DNA from: Breviolum minutum Mf 1.05b.01
Taxonomy: Eukaryota; Sar; Dinophyceae; Suessiales; Symbiodiniaceae
Reading direction: 5' to 3'
DNA: 64,000 nt
Assembly: GCA_000507305.1 (NCBI GenBank)
Contig: DF239644.1
Span: 36,713-100,712 of the forward strand
Position numbers and translations under genes: made by a program. Under the pieces are notes generated by a model. It was given only the letters and a program-made list of their open reading frames with translations. It did not search any database and was not told the DNA's origin. This document shows, piece by piece, positions 45,131 to 56,884 of this stretch (positions within the stretch are counted from its first letter, which is position 1; every line of letters starts with the position of its first letter).

Positions 45131-45225
45131 TTATACTGGTTGGTTTATAGGGATCCTTATAATGGTTTATTCTAAGCCCTATATACCTGGGTAGTATAAT
45201 CCCCTATACAACCCAACCAACCAGG
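45131..45225. mobile_element. Family I element, inverted orientation
   Basis: TTATACTGGTTGGTTTATAG then GGATCCTTATAATGG on the left; TATACCTGGGTAGTATAATC then CCAACCAACCAGGG on the right. It ends about 30 bp before the transporter-like exon at 45254. Confidence 0.7.
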
Positions 45226-45253
45226 GTATTTTTCATTGCTCATTTGGTGTGAG

Positions 45254-45328
45254 GCGCCATTACAATGCTGGAACTATTAAGATCTTTGGTCAGCTGCGAA
45301 TGCCAATGCTGGCAATCCTCTCCACCTT
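45254..45328 (+). CDS. Nucleotide-sugar-transporter-like exon (Gln-Leu-Arg-Met-Pro helix)
   Basis: After TGTGAG|GCGCCA the frame reads R-H-Y-N then AGTIKIFGQLRMPMLAILST. In the SLC35A family the matching segment is an Asp/Asn-Ala-x-x-Tyr-x-x-x-x-Q-Leu-Lys-Ile-Pro/Leu-x-x-Ala pattern in a membrane helix of Golgi/ER transporters that exchange nucleotide sugars for nucleoside monophosphates. The donor TT|GTGCCC leaves a split codon. This is the clearest of the exons assigned to this gene, though one helix alone cannot settle substrate or subfamily. The open frame continues past the donor, so the exact end is uncertain. Confidence 0.5.
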
Positions 45329-45640
45329 GTGCCCCTTGGCTTTAGACGGCCCTGGCAGCTGTTCCTTTGTCGTGTTTAGCGAGGTATTTAAACCCACTTT
45401 TAGCAAAGATCCTATGGGCCATAGAACTACAAAATGATATATGTAATACATGTATACGTACATGTATTAATATATGCTGATATTAATGCCATGTATGCCC
45501 AAAAAAGATTAGTTAATATGTGTACGTGCACATAATTTCATATTACGTATACTTGAGTCTTTATGTCTCTAAAAGGGTTGTTGACCACTCTAACTGATGT
45601 GCAAGCACATTGTGCTTCTCTACCCATCCAATATTATATA

Positions 45641-45718
45641 GGTGGTGGAGATCCAAATTTTAAATGGTCTATTTGACAAACATTTGTTTTCAACAAGGCG
45701 GTTGATTCATCAACTAGG
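45641..45718. mobile_element. Family H element, degenerate
   Basis: ATAGGTGGTGGAGATCCAAA on the left and CGGTTGATTCATCAACTAGG on the right. Confidence 0.4.
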
Positions 45719-48175
45719 ACCGTATTTTGTACCTGTGGGTTACCATTCACTGGAACCAATACCTAAGCAGCTGCTGGTGCTGCCATGGTACTTGGGGAGA
45801 TCCTAACGGCTACCCATCAAGACAGACTGAGGGCTGGGCACACATTATGACTTTGCACAATGGCAAGCGATTGGAATTCTGACGGCAACTTGGCTCAGGA
45901 TGAGGATTGAAAAAGTTGCCTCAGCTATGAAAGCTTGTTGTTGATTGAACATTTTTCACACCTTGAAGGTTTTTTTGTTTCCTAATGTTCTCCCAAAAAT
46001 AGGTGCTTACAAAACAACACATTTTCTGTCGGGTTTATTTTAGGGTGAGCTTTTAGGGCTATGCAGTTGACAATTTGACGATGCCTTCGCAATCTACTGT
46101 ACAACTTAAATCAGATAGGGACTGTACTTGTACATTTGCTAGTGAGTTTCATGGATATCAAAACCAATGACCCAAACACAGAGAAAGTCGTCCCAAAGTC
46201 CTTTAGGATCAAGAAATATACTTTTTCAGGTTGGTGAATCAACACCAATCTCATCTCTAGATATCTCGGAGTATATGGACCATGATATGGTCCATGGTGT
46301 ATTAGTTGAATATGTTTGGACACAATGAAATAATCATTGTTTTTTTGCCGCATCGTTTCCTAAGTTGGAAAAACAAAATTTCATTTGTTGGATCTTGGCA
46401 TACTGAATGCTCAAGATCATTTGAAGCAACCTATGGTCTCCTAAGTGCTACCCAGACAAGAGCGAAATGTCATAACAGACTGCGATGGGCGTGTTGGGGA
46501 GGGAGAGGTGCAATGATCCAGCAAGACTTTAAGGGTCTCTGTATCTATTTTTTACCCAGGTTATTTTTACCCAGTTCCACTGTACAGGTGCCTGTTGGTC
46601 AATTTTCTGTGAGATACTGTTCATGATTAATATAATTAATGACATCTGCATTTTGGTGAAAGGTCCATAAAATTGCCTGCATTTTGGTGGAAGATCCCTA
46701 TAATTAACCAACCACCATGCCATTGGGGATTCACATTCTATCACCTCCCCAACCGCAGAGGTGAGTTGCTTTGCCTACATGCATTTGAAGGTTCGCGGGA
46801 AAATTCTCGGGTCCGGCACCGGGGATGAAACATGTGACCGTTGGGGCCCAATAGCACAAGAGAGTGGCCTTGTGTGGTTGAATGGCTTGAAAATGTCCAA
46901 TCATTCATTTCCAACCCAACAAACTCCTTAGGTCATTTTTGACTATGCAGCTAATGCACAGAATTACTACACATATTCTACGTTATCATGAATTCCAAAA
47001 CATCTCATGCAAACTGCAAACTCTAATTATTGAGTCTCGGTAAGCTCAGTGTTACTTCCAGATCAGGAATCGGGAGTCATAAATCCTTCTCCTTAGGGAC
47101 GGCCATTGAGGAGCATCACTGCAATCAATCAGGTCGGAATTGTCCATTCAATACGACAGTATCAATGAGCCATTTCATGCAAACTGCATTTATCCACAGT
47201 ACACTTACAACTTACAACTAGGGGTCAGTGTTGTGCTTTATGCCACCTAGTTATTTTGAGGTGCCATGTTGCAGGGGTTTGGACGTGCGATCGTAAAAAA
47301 TATCTGTGAAGCGGCGTGAAAGGTCGGATTGTTACCCGCAATGTTTCGCAGTTTTTGTCCCATTTTTTTTTTTGCAAGGTAGTTTAGTAGGGAAATCCTC
47401 CCCAAATAGCCGAAACCTTTAGGTGTAGTAATCACATACATATATATATATACATATATAGCAAAATTTGCCCAGATCCATTGGGTGTATCCCAGTCCCA
47501 CTAACAGTCAAACATAGTCACACAGCGATCTGTTCAATTTTTCAGTAAAGGTCTCTTTGGGGAGTCACCCAAAGCATCCGTTTCCTCACCAACACAAAAC
47601 GTTTAAGCCAGATAGGCAAATAGGGGAGATGTTCATTTCATAATACCCGCTGTATAGAATTGTACTGTATATATGCAAAGTATATGTATGCATGAATTTG
47701 TTTATGAATTAATTGATGCTGTTTTTAATTATCTTTGCTGGAAAACCAGAGGCCATGCACTTTGGAGGAAGGTTAATATCGTACCAACAATTTTTTGAGA
47801 AGCACCAAATGCCATACCTAGGTAAATCCTAACAAATCCCAAGTCGTAAATTGCTGCTCTAAATTTGAGTGCCAAAAAAAACATCCCAAAATTGAGATCA
47901 GCCAGTGGTCCGGTATTGGTAGGAAACCCACACCAACATTTTTAAGAGTTGCCAAATTGAGAAGAAAAAACACCGTTTTTCGAAATCCAATGAGATGCGG
48001 GTCCGTTTGACCGTTTGTCCCTGGATTGCACCTGGAAATCAGAGGAGCAAGGCAAACGTCAGAACCATCTCAGTTGCAGCGGAGAGTTGTCTCTACTTTT
48101 GAGTCGCTGGTCAAGATGGGATGTCAAACGTGGGTTATAGTTATAGCCCTATAAAGCACCATGTATATGTACAGC

Positions 48176-48268
48176 CATAGGATCCATGGGACTGGTATAT
48201 TTACCTACATTTAACCATAAAAATCACTGAAATGTAGGCAAATATACCATACATGGATCCTCTGGGAT
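48176..48268. mobile_element. Family F element
   Basis: CATAGGATCCATGGGACTGG and TATATTTACCTACATTTAACC on the left, mirrored by AATGTAGGCAAATATACCAT and ACATGGATCCTCTGGG on the right. Confidence 0.85.
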
Positions 48269-49150
48269 ATGTGGTTCATAAGCCAGTTACAAATCATCAA
48301 CTCAATGCCTGGCATATCCCTAGCAGTCCTATTTGAGCCAGGAATGAAACAGGCCCTGGTTGGTTGATATAGGTGAGGGGATGCATTCCTTACCTTAGTA
48401 GCGATAGTGAAAATCTCCAATTGACATGACAATCTCCATGAACCACCCAGGATTTTCAAATGGATGGAATCACCCCCTTGTTTTCTTTTCAGCATTTCTT
48501 TGATTCAGCAACAACCTTCTTTGTGTTGGGGGGATTGATTTTAACAGAATGACGGAGCAACTTTTTGAGTTGAAACCTGAACTGAAAAAACATTTTGGAT
48601 GATTTAACCAACTCCGAATCCGTGTGGTTCCTCACCACCCAAATGGCGACAAATTGTCGGCTTCAATGTTCAATGTTGGGGATGCAAGAAATGTCCTTAA
48701 ATTTGTGCAACTTCACCGGACCCCACCGACACACACACATGAATCACATGAGGGGGTGGATGGAGGGTTCTGGTGGGCTGGCAGCACCAGGTCCGGCATG
48801 CTGTTGGTATGTTCAAGAGGATGTGGTAAATTAGATGTGTTTGTACGTTACAAATTGGACAATATGCTACTTACCATTTTCAATAAGAAGCAGGAGTTCT
48901 TCTTGATATAAAGGAATGTCCAAAGAGGGGCATGGCTGAACCGAGAGGTTGCAGAGATGGGCAAGCAGAAAAATATGCATTTCTTCAACACTTGAATATC
49001 TCCAAGAGGATCATTTTTTGAAGTTATGATAGTATATATAGTTCTTTGTTTGTGACGCCCATGTGTTTGATTAAGAAAAAAACTCTTCCGCAGCGCTGTT
49101 TTTGTTTGTTCATGAAGCCTCTCTCGAGCCTCTTGGGAATGGAGATTTAG

Positions 49151-49236
49151 GTTGGGTTCTGCTCAATTCGTGCGGTGGAGTGCTAGCACAGCGTGCCTAC
49201 CAACGAGGAGACTTGCCCTTTTTCGCTAAGTTTCTA
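49151..49236 (+). CDS. Nucleotide-sugar-transporter-like exon (Gly-Gly-Val segment)
   Basis: After ATTTAG|GTTGGG the frame reads W-V-L-L-N-S-C-G-G-V-L-A-Q-R-A-Y-Q-R-G-D and then LPFFAKFL. In SLC35-type transporters the corresponding helix has a Ser-x-x-(Gly/Ala)-Gly-Val core followed by a lysine-rich turn and an aromatic segment. Plus strand and correct order relative to the exons at 45254 and 52055. The 3' end could be GC at 49225 or 49237. A separate candidate at 48.62-48.83 kb in another frame was not included. Confidence 0.4.
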
Positions 49237-49633
49237 GGCGTGGTAAAAACGTGATGCCCCGGAAAAAAAAGCCACCCGAGGGATGTATGGATCGCAAAGA
49301 AGATTGGGAGTGTTTTTGGCCTTATCTGTTGGGCAGGACCATGGTGTTTGAAATGTGTGTTCCACATGCCTAGGGTACTCATCCACCTCTCTCTTCAATT
49401 CCAACCAAAGATATTTTCTCGATGCCTTTTCCAACAGGGACACACACACACACACACATGTGCATTCATGTTGCATTTTCTAGCCAGTTGTGTTAGACCA
49501 CAGGAGGAGTGGACATGACATCGACCTCGGAATGATTTTGGAAGATGGATGAGCAAGGCAGACAACCCATCCATGTAGAGGCATGGTAACAATTACAGCA
49601 CAGTTCTGTTTAAAAAGAGGTTCCTCCTCCGCC

Positions 49634-49684
49634 TCATCATCATCATCATCATCATCATCCTCCTTGTTGTTGTTGTTGTTGTTG
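49634..49684. repeat. CAT plus TTG compound microsatellite
   Basis: About nine TCA units followed by about six TTG units. The Ser/Leu-rich open frame across it is a product of the repeat. Confidence 0.9.
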
Positions 49685-49964
49685 GCACCTTGCGGCCTTG
49701 ATCAGCCATGTCAACAAACCAAACTGCTTCCGCAAAACCACCGGACGCTTTCGGAAAGTGAGAGTTCCACCGAGGTTTGTGGCTGAGGATTTGAGCTATC
49801 TACTCATCAACTTCATTCTGTTGTGCCTCGGCCACTGAGGGAACCCGGACATGAAACAAAAAGGGGACGGTTTTTTTGGGATGTTTTTGGGTCGTTGGTT
49901 AGTTGGTTGTTGTATTTTTTGGGGGGGGATTTGAACTAGTCAGTTTATATTAGGGGATTGTTAT

Positions 49965-50070
49965 GTGGATGTTTCCGAAAATAATGCTACCCCCAAATCA
50001 TCCATTCTAATAGGGTTTTCCATTATAAACCATCCATTTTGGGGTACCCCTATTTTTGGAAACACCCATA
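49965..50070. mobile_element. Family E element, inverted orientation
   Basis: GTGGATGTTTCCGAAAATAA on the left; GGGGTACCCCTATTTTTGGA then AACACCCATA on the right. Confidence 0.85.
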
Positions 50071-50705
50071 TATTTATATGCCAATCTAAGGATCCATATA
50101 AACCAACCAGTAGAGTGGGATGTCATAAGGGGTTTTGAAGGTTGCTTAACTGAAAAAGATTTGGGAAGTTGATTCAATAACCACCGTTTGGTAGTTTTTG
50201 ATGGATAATTTTGGAAGGCGGAAGGCCACATTTGTTCTTGACCGGACATTTTTTTTAAATGCAGATCTTGAAGATCTAGATGAAGCAAATTGGATATCTT
50301 AAATGTGGTTCTAGTTTCCAGATGTTGCAATGATTCTACCAACATCTTCCACCCCCTCGAAGAAAAGACTAGTAATCCTGCACCAGTTACAGTTGGTAAT
50401 TGATACACATACAGTATATATTATATATGCATGTGTTGTTCGCCTTTCACCACTTTGGGGGCTGATCATCACTCAGATCGTCTCAGACAGAAGGAGGTTT
50501 GTTTATCTGAAACGTCCATGGTGGTATTGTTTCGTACATATGCGGATATCTGTACCATGCGGTGCGATCCCCCTGCCAATATGCCGGTGCCAGGATAATT
50601 TCATTTTGGATGTTTGTTTCCTTATCGGTTTTAGTTTTTCCCCTTTTGCTGGAGGAATCATCATGTACGACATATGTATATACGGTATATATATATATAT
50701 TATAT

Positions 50706-50810
50706 TACCCTCCCTGAAACTGACATAGCCACTGAAAATCAATGGTTGGAAGATGAAAATTCTTTTGGGCCCGGCCTATTTGAAGGGGCATTTGCTGTTG
50801 GTTTCAGGAA
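50706..50810. mobile_element. Family D element
   Basis: TACCCTCCCTGAAACTGACA then TAGCCACTGAAAA on the left; a weaker GCTGTTGGTTTCAGG on the right. It follows a TA microsatellite at 50685-50703. Confidence 0.65.
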
Positions 50811-51922
50811 ATGTATGAAACAGAACCAACATACATGTCGACATGAACAATTCGTAGGAGTTTTCCAACTCCTATGCGTTCAATTTCCCCAAGAAACGCC
50901 AAGCGACGCTGAGGTTTGTCATTGCTTGCTGGGATTCATCGGTCACTCGACGTAGAACTTTGAGATATGGGATACTATTTGGGGGTTGCGAAGTTTCCAG
51001 TTACCTTGCTTTGCTCGTACATTACACAAAGGGATGATTTAAGATAATTTTGTAGAGATGCGACCGTGACTTTCATATAACACTGTAGCTGAAATGTTGT
51101 TCACAACATGTATTTTTTAGAGACTCTTACTGGTATTGCTCAACAGGTACGAAATGAAGTGACACATCCTTGGATTCTAAATGGTTCTACTTGGAACTTC
51201 TTTCTATTCCAGATGGATCCAATATCCTGTTGTCTAACCCAACGAGTCGAGATGACCGCAAGGGAGTCGGTTTCTGCTAAAACAATCCGACAAATTTGTT
51301 CAACCATGGACTGTTTGTTGGTCCATGATTTCTGTTTTCTTAATGATTTTATGATTGTCTTGGGAGACTTCCATGTTTTTTTTATCCGGAAGGTTCACCA
51401 TGGAACAAAGATTTAAATATGAAAAAACGTGAAGATTTTTGCAGCTACCTTACAGTGAAAGAAAAAATCTCTGTCGTCATTTTTTCAATGGTTACAGCAG
51501 GGATGAAGATTTCCGGTCGTATCCATAGTGGAAAGGAGATGTTGAAAGATGGATTCCAGATAAGGGCTATGGTAGCATCAATTTGATTAGACTTTGAAAG
51601 GATGTTGTTTGCAGAAGAGGAAGGTTGACTGGTTGAGATTATCATTTTCTTATTTACCCACTTTTTTGTTTTATTTGTGTGGCCAAATTCCGCCAGAGTG
51701 CCTTTTGTTGTAGCGGCATGCCGTGATGTCAGACATTTGTCGCGAGTCGCGTTTTTGGTGGAGGTTTGAATCACAGCATTGGAACAAAGTCTGAGTGTTG
51801 AAAAAGATAGTTCCCGGTCAGGCTACATGTTTCTGAGTTATTACTATAATATATAGTACTTGCATGTTCATGCTGGGAGTGGTGGTTTGTTCTATATTTT
51901 CAACCCATCATCATTGGAGTCT

Positions 51923-52034
51923 AAGGGTATCCCCCAATGTCACCTCTTCAAGAAAGGGGTTATTAACAAACATGAACCCTAAATAATCTCTTATTAAGGC
52001 GATATTTCTTGGGGGGGTGGCATTGGGGGTACCG
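51923..52034. mobile_element. Family J element
   Basis: AGGGTATCCCCCAATGTCAC on the left; GCGATATTTCTTGGGGGGGT then GGCATTGGGGGTACC on the right form terminal inverted repeats. It ends about 20 bp before the transporter-like exon at 52055. Confidence 0.65.
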
Positions 52035-52054
52035 TAAAATTCACCTGATATCAG

Positions 52055-52183
52055 GAAAATTTCTGTGATCGCCAACAACGACCGGGTGGCTTTTTCGATT
52101 CTTGGGATCGTCGCACGGTGGCTTTGGCCTTTATGCTATTACTTGATGCCACCGTGGGCAATATGCTGCTACAAGAGTTCTCT
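52055..52183 (+). CDS. Nucleotide-sugar-transporter-like exon (Gly-Phe-Phe and late helix)
   Basis: After TATCAG|GAAAAT the frame reads to GGFFDSWDRRTVALAFMLLL and then D-A-T-V-G-N-M-L-L-Q-E-F-S. In SLC35A transporters a Gly-Phe-Phe turn, a long helix and a Lys-x-Phe-Ser-Ala step occur in this order near the C-terminus. The segment here is about seven residues shorter, so either the helix is compact or a tiny exon is missing. A GC donor at 52184 (GCTCCT) is preferred; a GA donor at 52175 is the alternative. Later C-terminal exons were not found. Confidence 0.45.
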
Positions 52184-52284
52184 GCTCCTCGGAATGCCTG
52201 CCAGTTTTTGTAACACATATGATCCACTAGAAATGGATCTAGAAGTTTGGTGATTCTTTTTTCGGGGTGATTTAGAGTTATGCT

Positions 52285-52378
52285 TACACTTCAGGGAACT
52301 AATATATTCCCACTTATTATAGAAATAACTAAAGTCTTTCAAACTGCTTTGGGCTTTATTAGGTTTGTGGGAGGGTAG
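52285..52378. mobile_element. Family C element, diverged
   Basis: TACACTTCAGGGAACTAATA on the left; TTAGGTTTGTGGGAGGGTA on the right. Confidence 0.55.
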
Positions 52379-52404
52379 TACTAGTTGGAATCTGAAATGT
52401 TAAT

Positions 52405-52460
52405 GTATCGATATATATATATATTTATTTATTTATGTTTCATATATATATATACTTAAA
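52405..52460. repeat. TA and TTTA microsatellite
   Basis: GATATATATATATATTTATT followed by ATGTTTCATATATATATATA. Confidence 0.8.
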
Positions 52461-52729
52461 CATGAAATACTTATATACTATTTGTTCTTGTGACCATACT
52501 TATTATTATTGTATTGCGTACATAGATATGTAAATATACACATCTATTTTCAGTTATGTACAACTACTATATACACATATTCCCCACGTTGCTTTATCAA
52601 AAACTCCAAGGCCTTGACCAAGTGCATCACAAAAGCCTTTTGCGTACCTTGGCTGATGATTGGATTCTCTTAGAATTGCCACTACCTGAGGAAGGACATT
52701 TTGCATTTCCATAGCTTGATGGTTCGTTG

Positions 52730-52842
52730 CTGTTGATGCTTCGGAAATCCGACGATTACCTGGGATGTAAAAGAAATCACCTGTAGATAGTGGGGATAAA
52801 CTACCAACCTCAACTGGTGCGATTTCTGAAGCATCAACGGTA
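52730..52842. mobile_element. Family G element
   Basis: CTGTTGATGCTTCGGAAATC on the left; TACCAACCTCAACTGGTGCG then ATTTCTGAAGCATCAACGG on the right. Matching substitutions in both arms (TGCTTC with GAAGCA) keep the stem paired. Confidence 0.75.
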
Positions 52843-53451
52843 TGTTAGAATGCAAGCTATGGGCTGATACTTAAGTCCCTTACATGTGGCACCAAAAAGT
52901 TACAAGTGAAAGAATTGATAGTGGAAGATGCAGACGCTTCTCTCTTTCAGGGTCTACCTGGTGTTTCATAAAGAGATAGGTGGAAACTGTAAGAGTTCAT
53001 GATTTGGAGAAGATAGTTTAGGATCACAAAGAGTATTTATACATTTCATAGCTTTCAGATTCCTTCAACAGGGCCTGGGTATAGAGTATTTTGACTTTTT
53101 GTGTTTATATATACAAGTATATAGATATCTAACACGTATATATATATATAAGTACGGTATAAGTGTAGAATATTGTGTATTGAAACCATCCTGGAGTGCA
53201 TAGACTATCAAATAGAGCTATCACCTAGAAAAAGAGGTCAACAAGACATAGAGATTGTAGGATGTGTTTTATCTTCTTTCTATGGATATCTGCAGTACTT
53301 CCTACTTATCACTATTTTCCAACCATCAGCTGTAATCAGGTCGCCATGGTTTACTTTGTGTCCCTGACCTATAGCAACTTGGAAGCATCATTGCATTAGG
53401 CTTGAAGCATCCAGGGATACTTCACAACTACATTTAGGCCATCATGATTGA

Positions 53452-53546
53452 TACCCTGGGAACTAACATATCCCCGGTCCCACTCAGTACTTTTGAGTCG
53501 ATGATTTTCCTTTTCCCCGGGATATGTGATCGTTCCCTGGATGGTA
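53452..53546. mobile_element. Family C element
   Basis: TACCCTGGGAACTAACATAT then CCCCGG on the left; CCGGGATATGTGATCGTTCC then CTGGATGGTA on the right. Confidence 0.8.
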
Positions 53547-54879
53547 TCAACTGACATTGTCAAGGCAGCCATTCTAATGGCGACGGGCAGCCCCAATCAA
53601 TCGTCCTGATAAGGTTTCAGAGCTTCATCAGTAGCCCCTGATGGTTGGTAAATGACCCCAGCATCACCTGAATCATGTTCACACAAGTTTTTTTCACCGA
53701 AACACGTCACTGAACTTTTGATCTCCTGACACATATCCCGACAACATTTATGGAAAAACTTTGCAACATGATAGACTTTTAGTCTTTGGTGACTTTAGTT
53801 GCATTAGCAATTACTTTGTTGTGGTAACGCCTCCAGGATTCATGCCTCCTCATCCGGTCCCACCTGCTTTGATGGGCCTAACAATATGAATCTCTTCAAG
53901 TTGAGTTTGTAGTGCATTCCTGTTATGCTTACCTAGAAGTAGCTAGTACTCTCCCCAATCATTGCAACTTCTCAGTAGTCGTTTGAATATGGTTTTTAAA
54001 CAAGGTTGCAGGATTGCTGTATGTCAGTGGGTTCAAGGGCGCTTAGGGTGTCTTTGTTTTGAGGAATAGGCTGCTCATTTTGAAAGGCACCACGCCAGTA
54101 TGATCAAAAATTGATTCATCGTCGTGTGTCAAGAGTGGTCCGAGACGCTTCTGGTCCCAAATTGGTATCATAATGAGTCTAAGCGTACCCGCAGAATGCT
54201 CAACCACCATTCTTTTTTTTAAGAGATCAAATATGGCACGGTGGCCAATGGGGTTGTCCAGGTCAAGATGTAATGTCCAATGCGAAGCTCTCCGCACTTC
54301 CATGGTTGGCGGTTTTGGTCATCCAAGCGTCATGTCTCTATGCCACGTTGTGACCGCGCCAACAAAACAACAGTGCCATGGGTCGAATTTGGTTGCAAGT
54401 TGCAAACGAAACAGCATGCCAAAACATTTGACACCCGAAAAATGTTTGGTTGGCACCGTTGGCACCATCATTTGCATCATCAATTTCTATGCATACTCAT
54501 GTTCCAAGAATCATGCTTCACTGGTAGAGGGAATGCCTCCAAGATGAAGTTGTCCTTTCCTTTTGGGTCATTTTCCACTGATTAGGGGAAGGGTACAGTC
54601 CGGACCCAGCAGATGGAACATGATATAGAATATGATTGTGTTATTGTTTCTTTGTATCTCTATGTATATATATATATGCTATAAAGCCTTTAGAGATATC
54701 ATTCACGTTTCAACACACACTGGGAACCATTACAATCATATATTGCTTCACACACACAGCAAAAAACGCTTGAACTGCTGGCCAGACCTAGGCCCACATT
54801 GGAAGATCCACATGATACGTCATCCTATGGCTGCAGTGGTAGGTCACGTTTCTTGGATTTCGTTGCTTTGGATAATAGG

Positions 54880-55020
54880 TGGTGGGAAACGTAGAATCAC
54901 CCAATTTTCATGGTTTCAAATTTTTTTGTAATATGTTCACCCCGAAAATTGGGGAAGAGAAGATTCCCATTTTGACGGTCGCATATTTTTCAAATTGGGT
55001 TGAAGGAAACCAAAAACCAG
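54880..55020. mobile_element. Family H element with a 5' insertion
   Basis: ATAGGTGGTGGGAAACGTAG, then ATGGTTTCAAATTTTTTTGT, the CCCCGAAAATTGGGGAAGA core, CATATTTTTCAAATTGGGTT and a degraded right end. Confidence 0.6.
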
Positions 55021-56853
55021 TATGAATCACCCAATGTGTCCCCAGATGCTCCGATTTTCGAATGGCTTTAGATTTATGATAAATGTAGGTAAAGTATTTC
55101 AATACTTGGAGCATATGGGTATACAATGGCACAGTTTTCATATATATATATATATATTCCATACCACCGATCGAGCGGAAAAAAACAAATCCTTTTTTTG
55201 AGTTGCCAGGTTGGCCCAATGTCCCAGATATTTCTACAGTGCAAAGGATACAAACGCCTGGAACGTCACATGCCAAACCTTTTTTTTATTTTGGTTCCAT
55301 GTTTGTTTGGGGACTAGACTACTTGATTACATTTGATTACTGAGCTCTTTGTATTTGTTCCAAACTCCTGTTATGAACATATGCGTGCCCAGTGCTTTGG
55401 CTACTTGTGCAAGTCATAGCACATTAGTATTACTCGTTGGTGATGACGCGTTTGAAGCCGCGCCATTTGAATGATGGTGATGTGACATCCACTGATCATG
55501 AACCAAAAAAACCTAACTGAAGTAACCCTGGTGTTCTCGTTCTTGTAATTACTGTAGCTGTTACCCCCTTGCTAAGCCGGTTAAGTCTCAAAGACTTGCC
55601 CTTTTCGTTTGGAATCCAGAGAATTTCCCTGGCTTGCAATATCATATGTTAATATGTATGTATATAAATATAGATATACATATTATATACATACATATTG
55701 CCTTTAGGGTTTACCTCATTCATAATTTAGTGTATGCTGCGTTTAAAGATACATTATCTATGATTATCCATGAATGATATGTACGGTATATATATATGTA
55801 TAGATCATACAAGGTAGCATATATGCCAGAATGTTATCGATAAATGATGTGTAGATACCTCACCATTTAGCTATTTTGGAGTCCTCCTCGACATCATTTG
55901 AACACCTCCATCTACGGCTTGATTACAAATGCCTATCCTTGTCTCGCAGGATATTAACCCTTCCTTGAAATCAGCTAAGATAAAGTTGAGAACAAACAAT
56001 ATCCATGTAGTGTCCCAAAATAATCACATTCATCCAAGTTTGGGTCTTGCTCAGTTTTGGCGCTTGTGGCGGCTTTCTCACTCATGAGAGCCATTCGTGA
56101 TTGTGGCGCTTGTGGCGCTTGTGTGCTCACTGTTACACCCCCGACCCAACGAAGCCCATCAACAAACAAACAAAAACACAGATTGCTTTACTGAGCATTG
56201 CATCTTCTCAGAGGCTATGTAAAAATGAATCGCGGGATGTAGCACTGTAGCACCAGCATTTGCTGCTTGCAACAGTTATGCGGCCAGAGATGGCTACAAA
56301 GTTGAGATCGAAATTGTGGTGTGAGCCCTTTTTCTTGTTATTTGTATCCATCACCATTCATCTTTATTCCAGGTAAGTTTGTCAACGACATCAAAGAACT
56401 TGTTGTTTTGGACCGAACTTCTTGGATATACTTGGGATTAGATGGATTAGCCTATGTCATTCTTGAGTGACCAGGCAAGAAAGTCTTCTTGAAGAGTTGT
56501 GGATGTCAAACCTCTGATGGGGTCCCATGACTATTGCATTTGGATCACTTTTCCTGTCCGCAGTTGACAAAAAGGGGGCGCATCCACTACATCTTTGCAA
56601 GTTCGTGGGGTTCCCGCTCAATGCTGTTGAAAGCATCAGAAACATCCTAGGAACATTCGGAACACTCTTGAGCTTTGGAAGTTTTCTGACCCTCCTGGAT
56701 ATGTTCCAACCATCTCGCTTCCTACATTGTCACGAAACGTCCCTTGGAAGATAATTTTCGTTTTCCCCAGAACTAAGCAAGTTCTAATTCCAGGATGAAA
56801 TGAGGCATTCACACACTATGTGCGCTATATGTATATAAATATACTACAAACTT

Positions 56854-56884
<31 letters not shown>

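Noticed and set aside
49583-49786. Ser/Leu-rich plus-strand ORF
   Set aside because: Produced by the CAT and TTG compound microsatellite.
54043-54585. Overlapping ORFs on both strands (124, 101 and 86 codons)
   Set aside because: Neither strand shows motifs or AG|G-bounded exons that stand out. Coding status cannot be decided.
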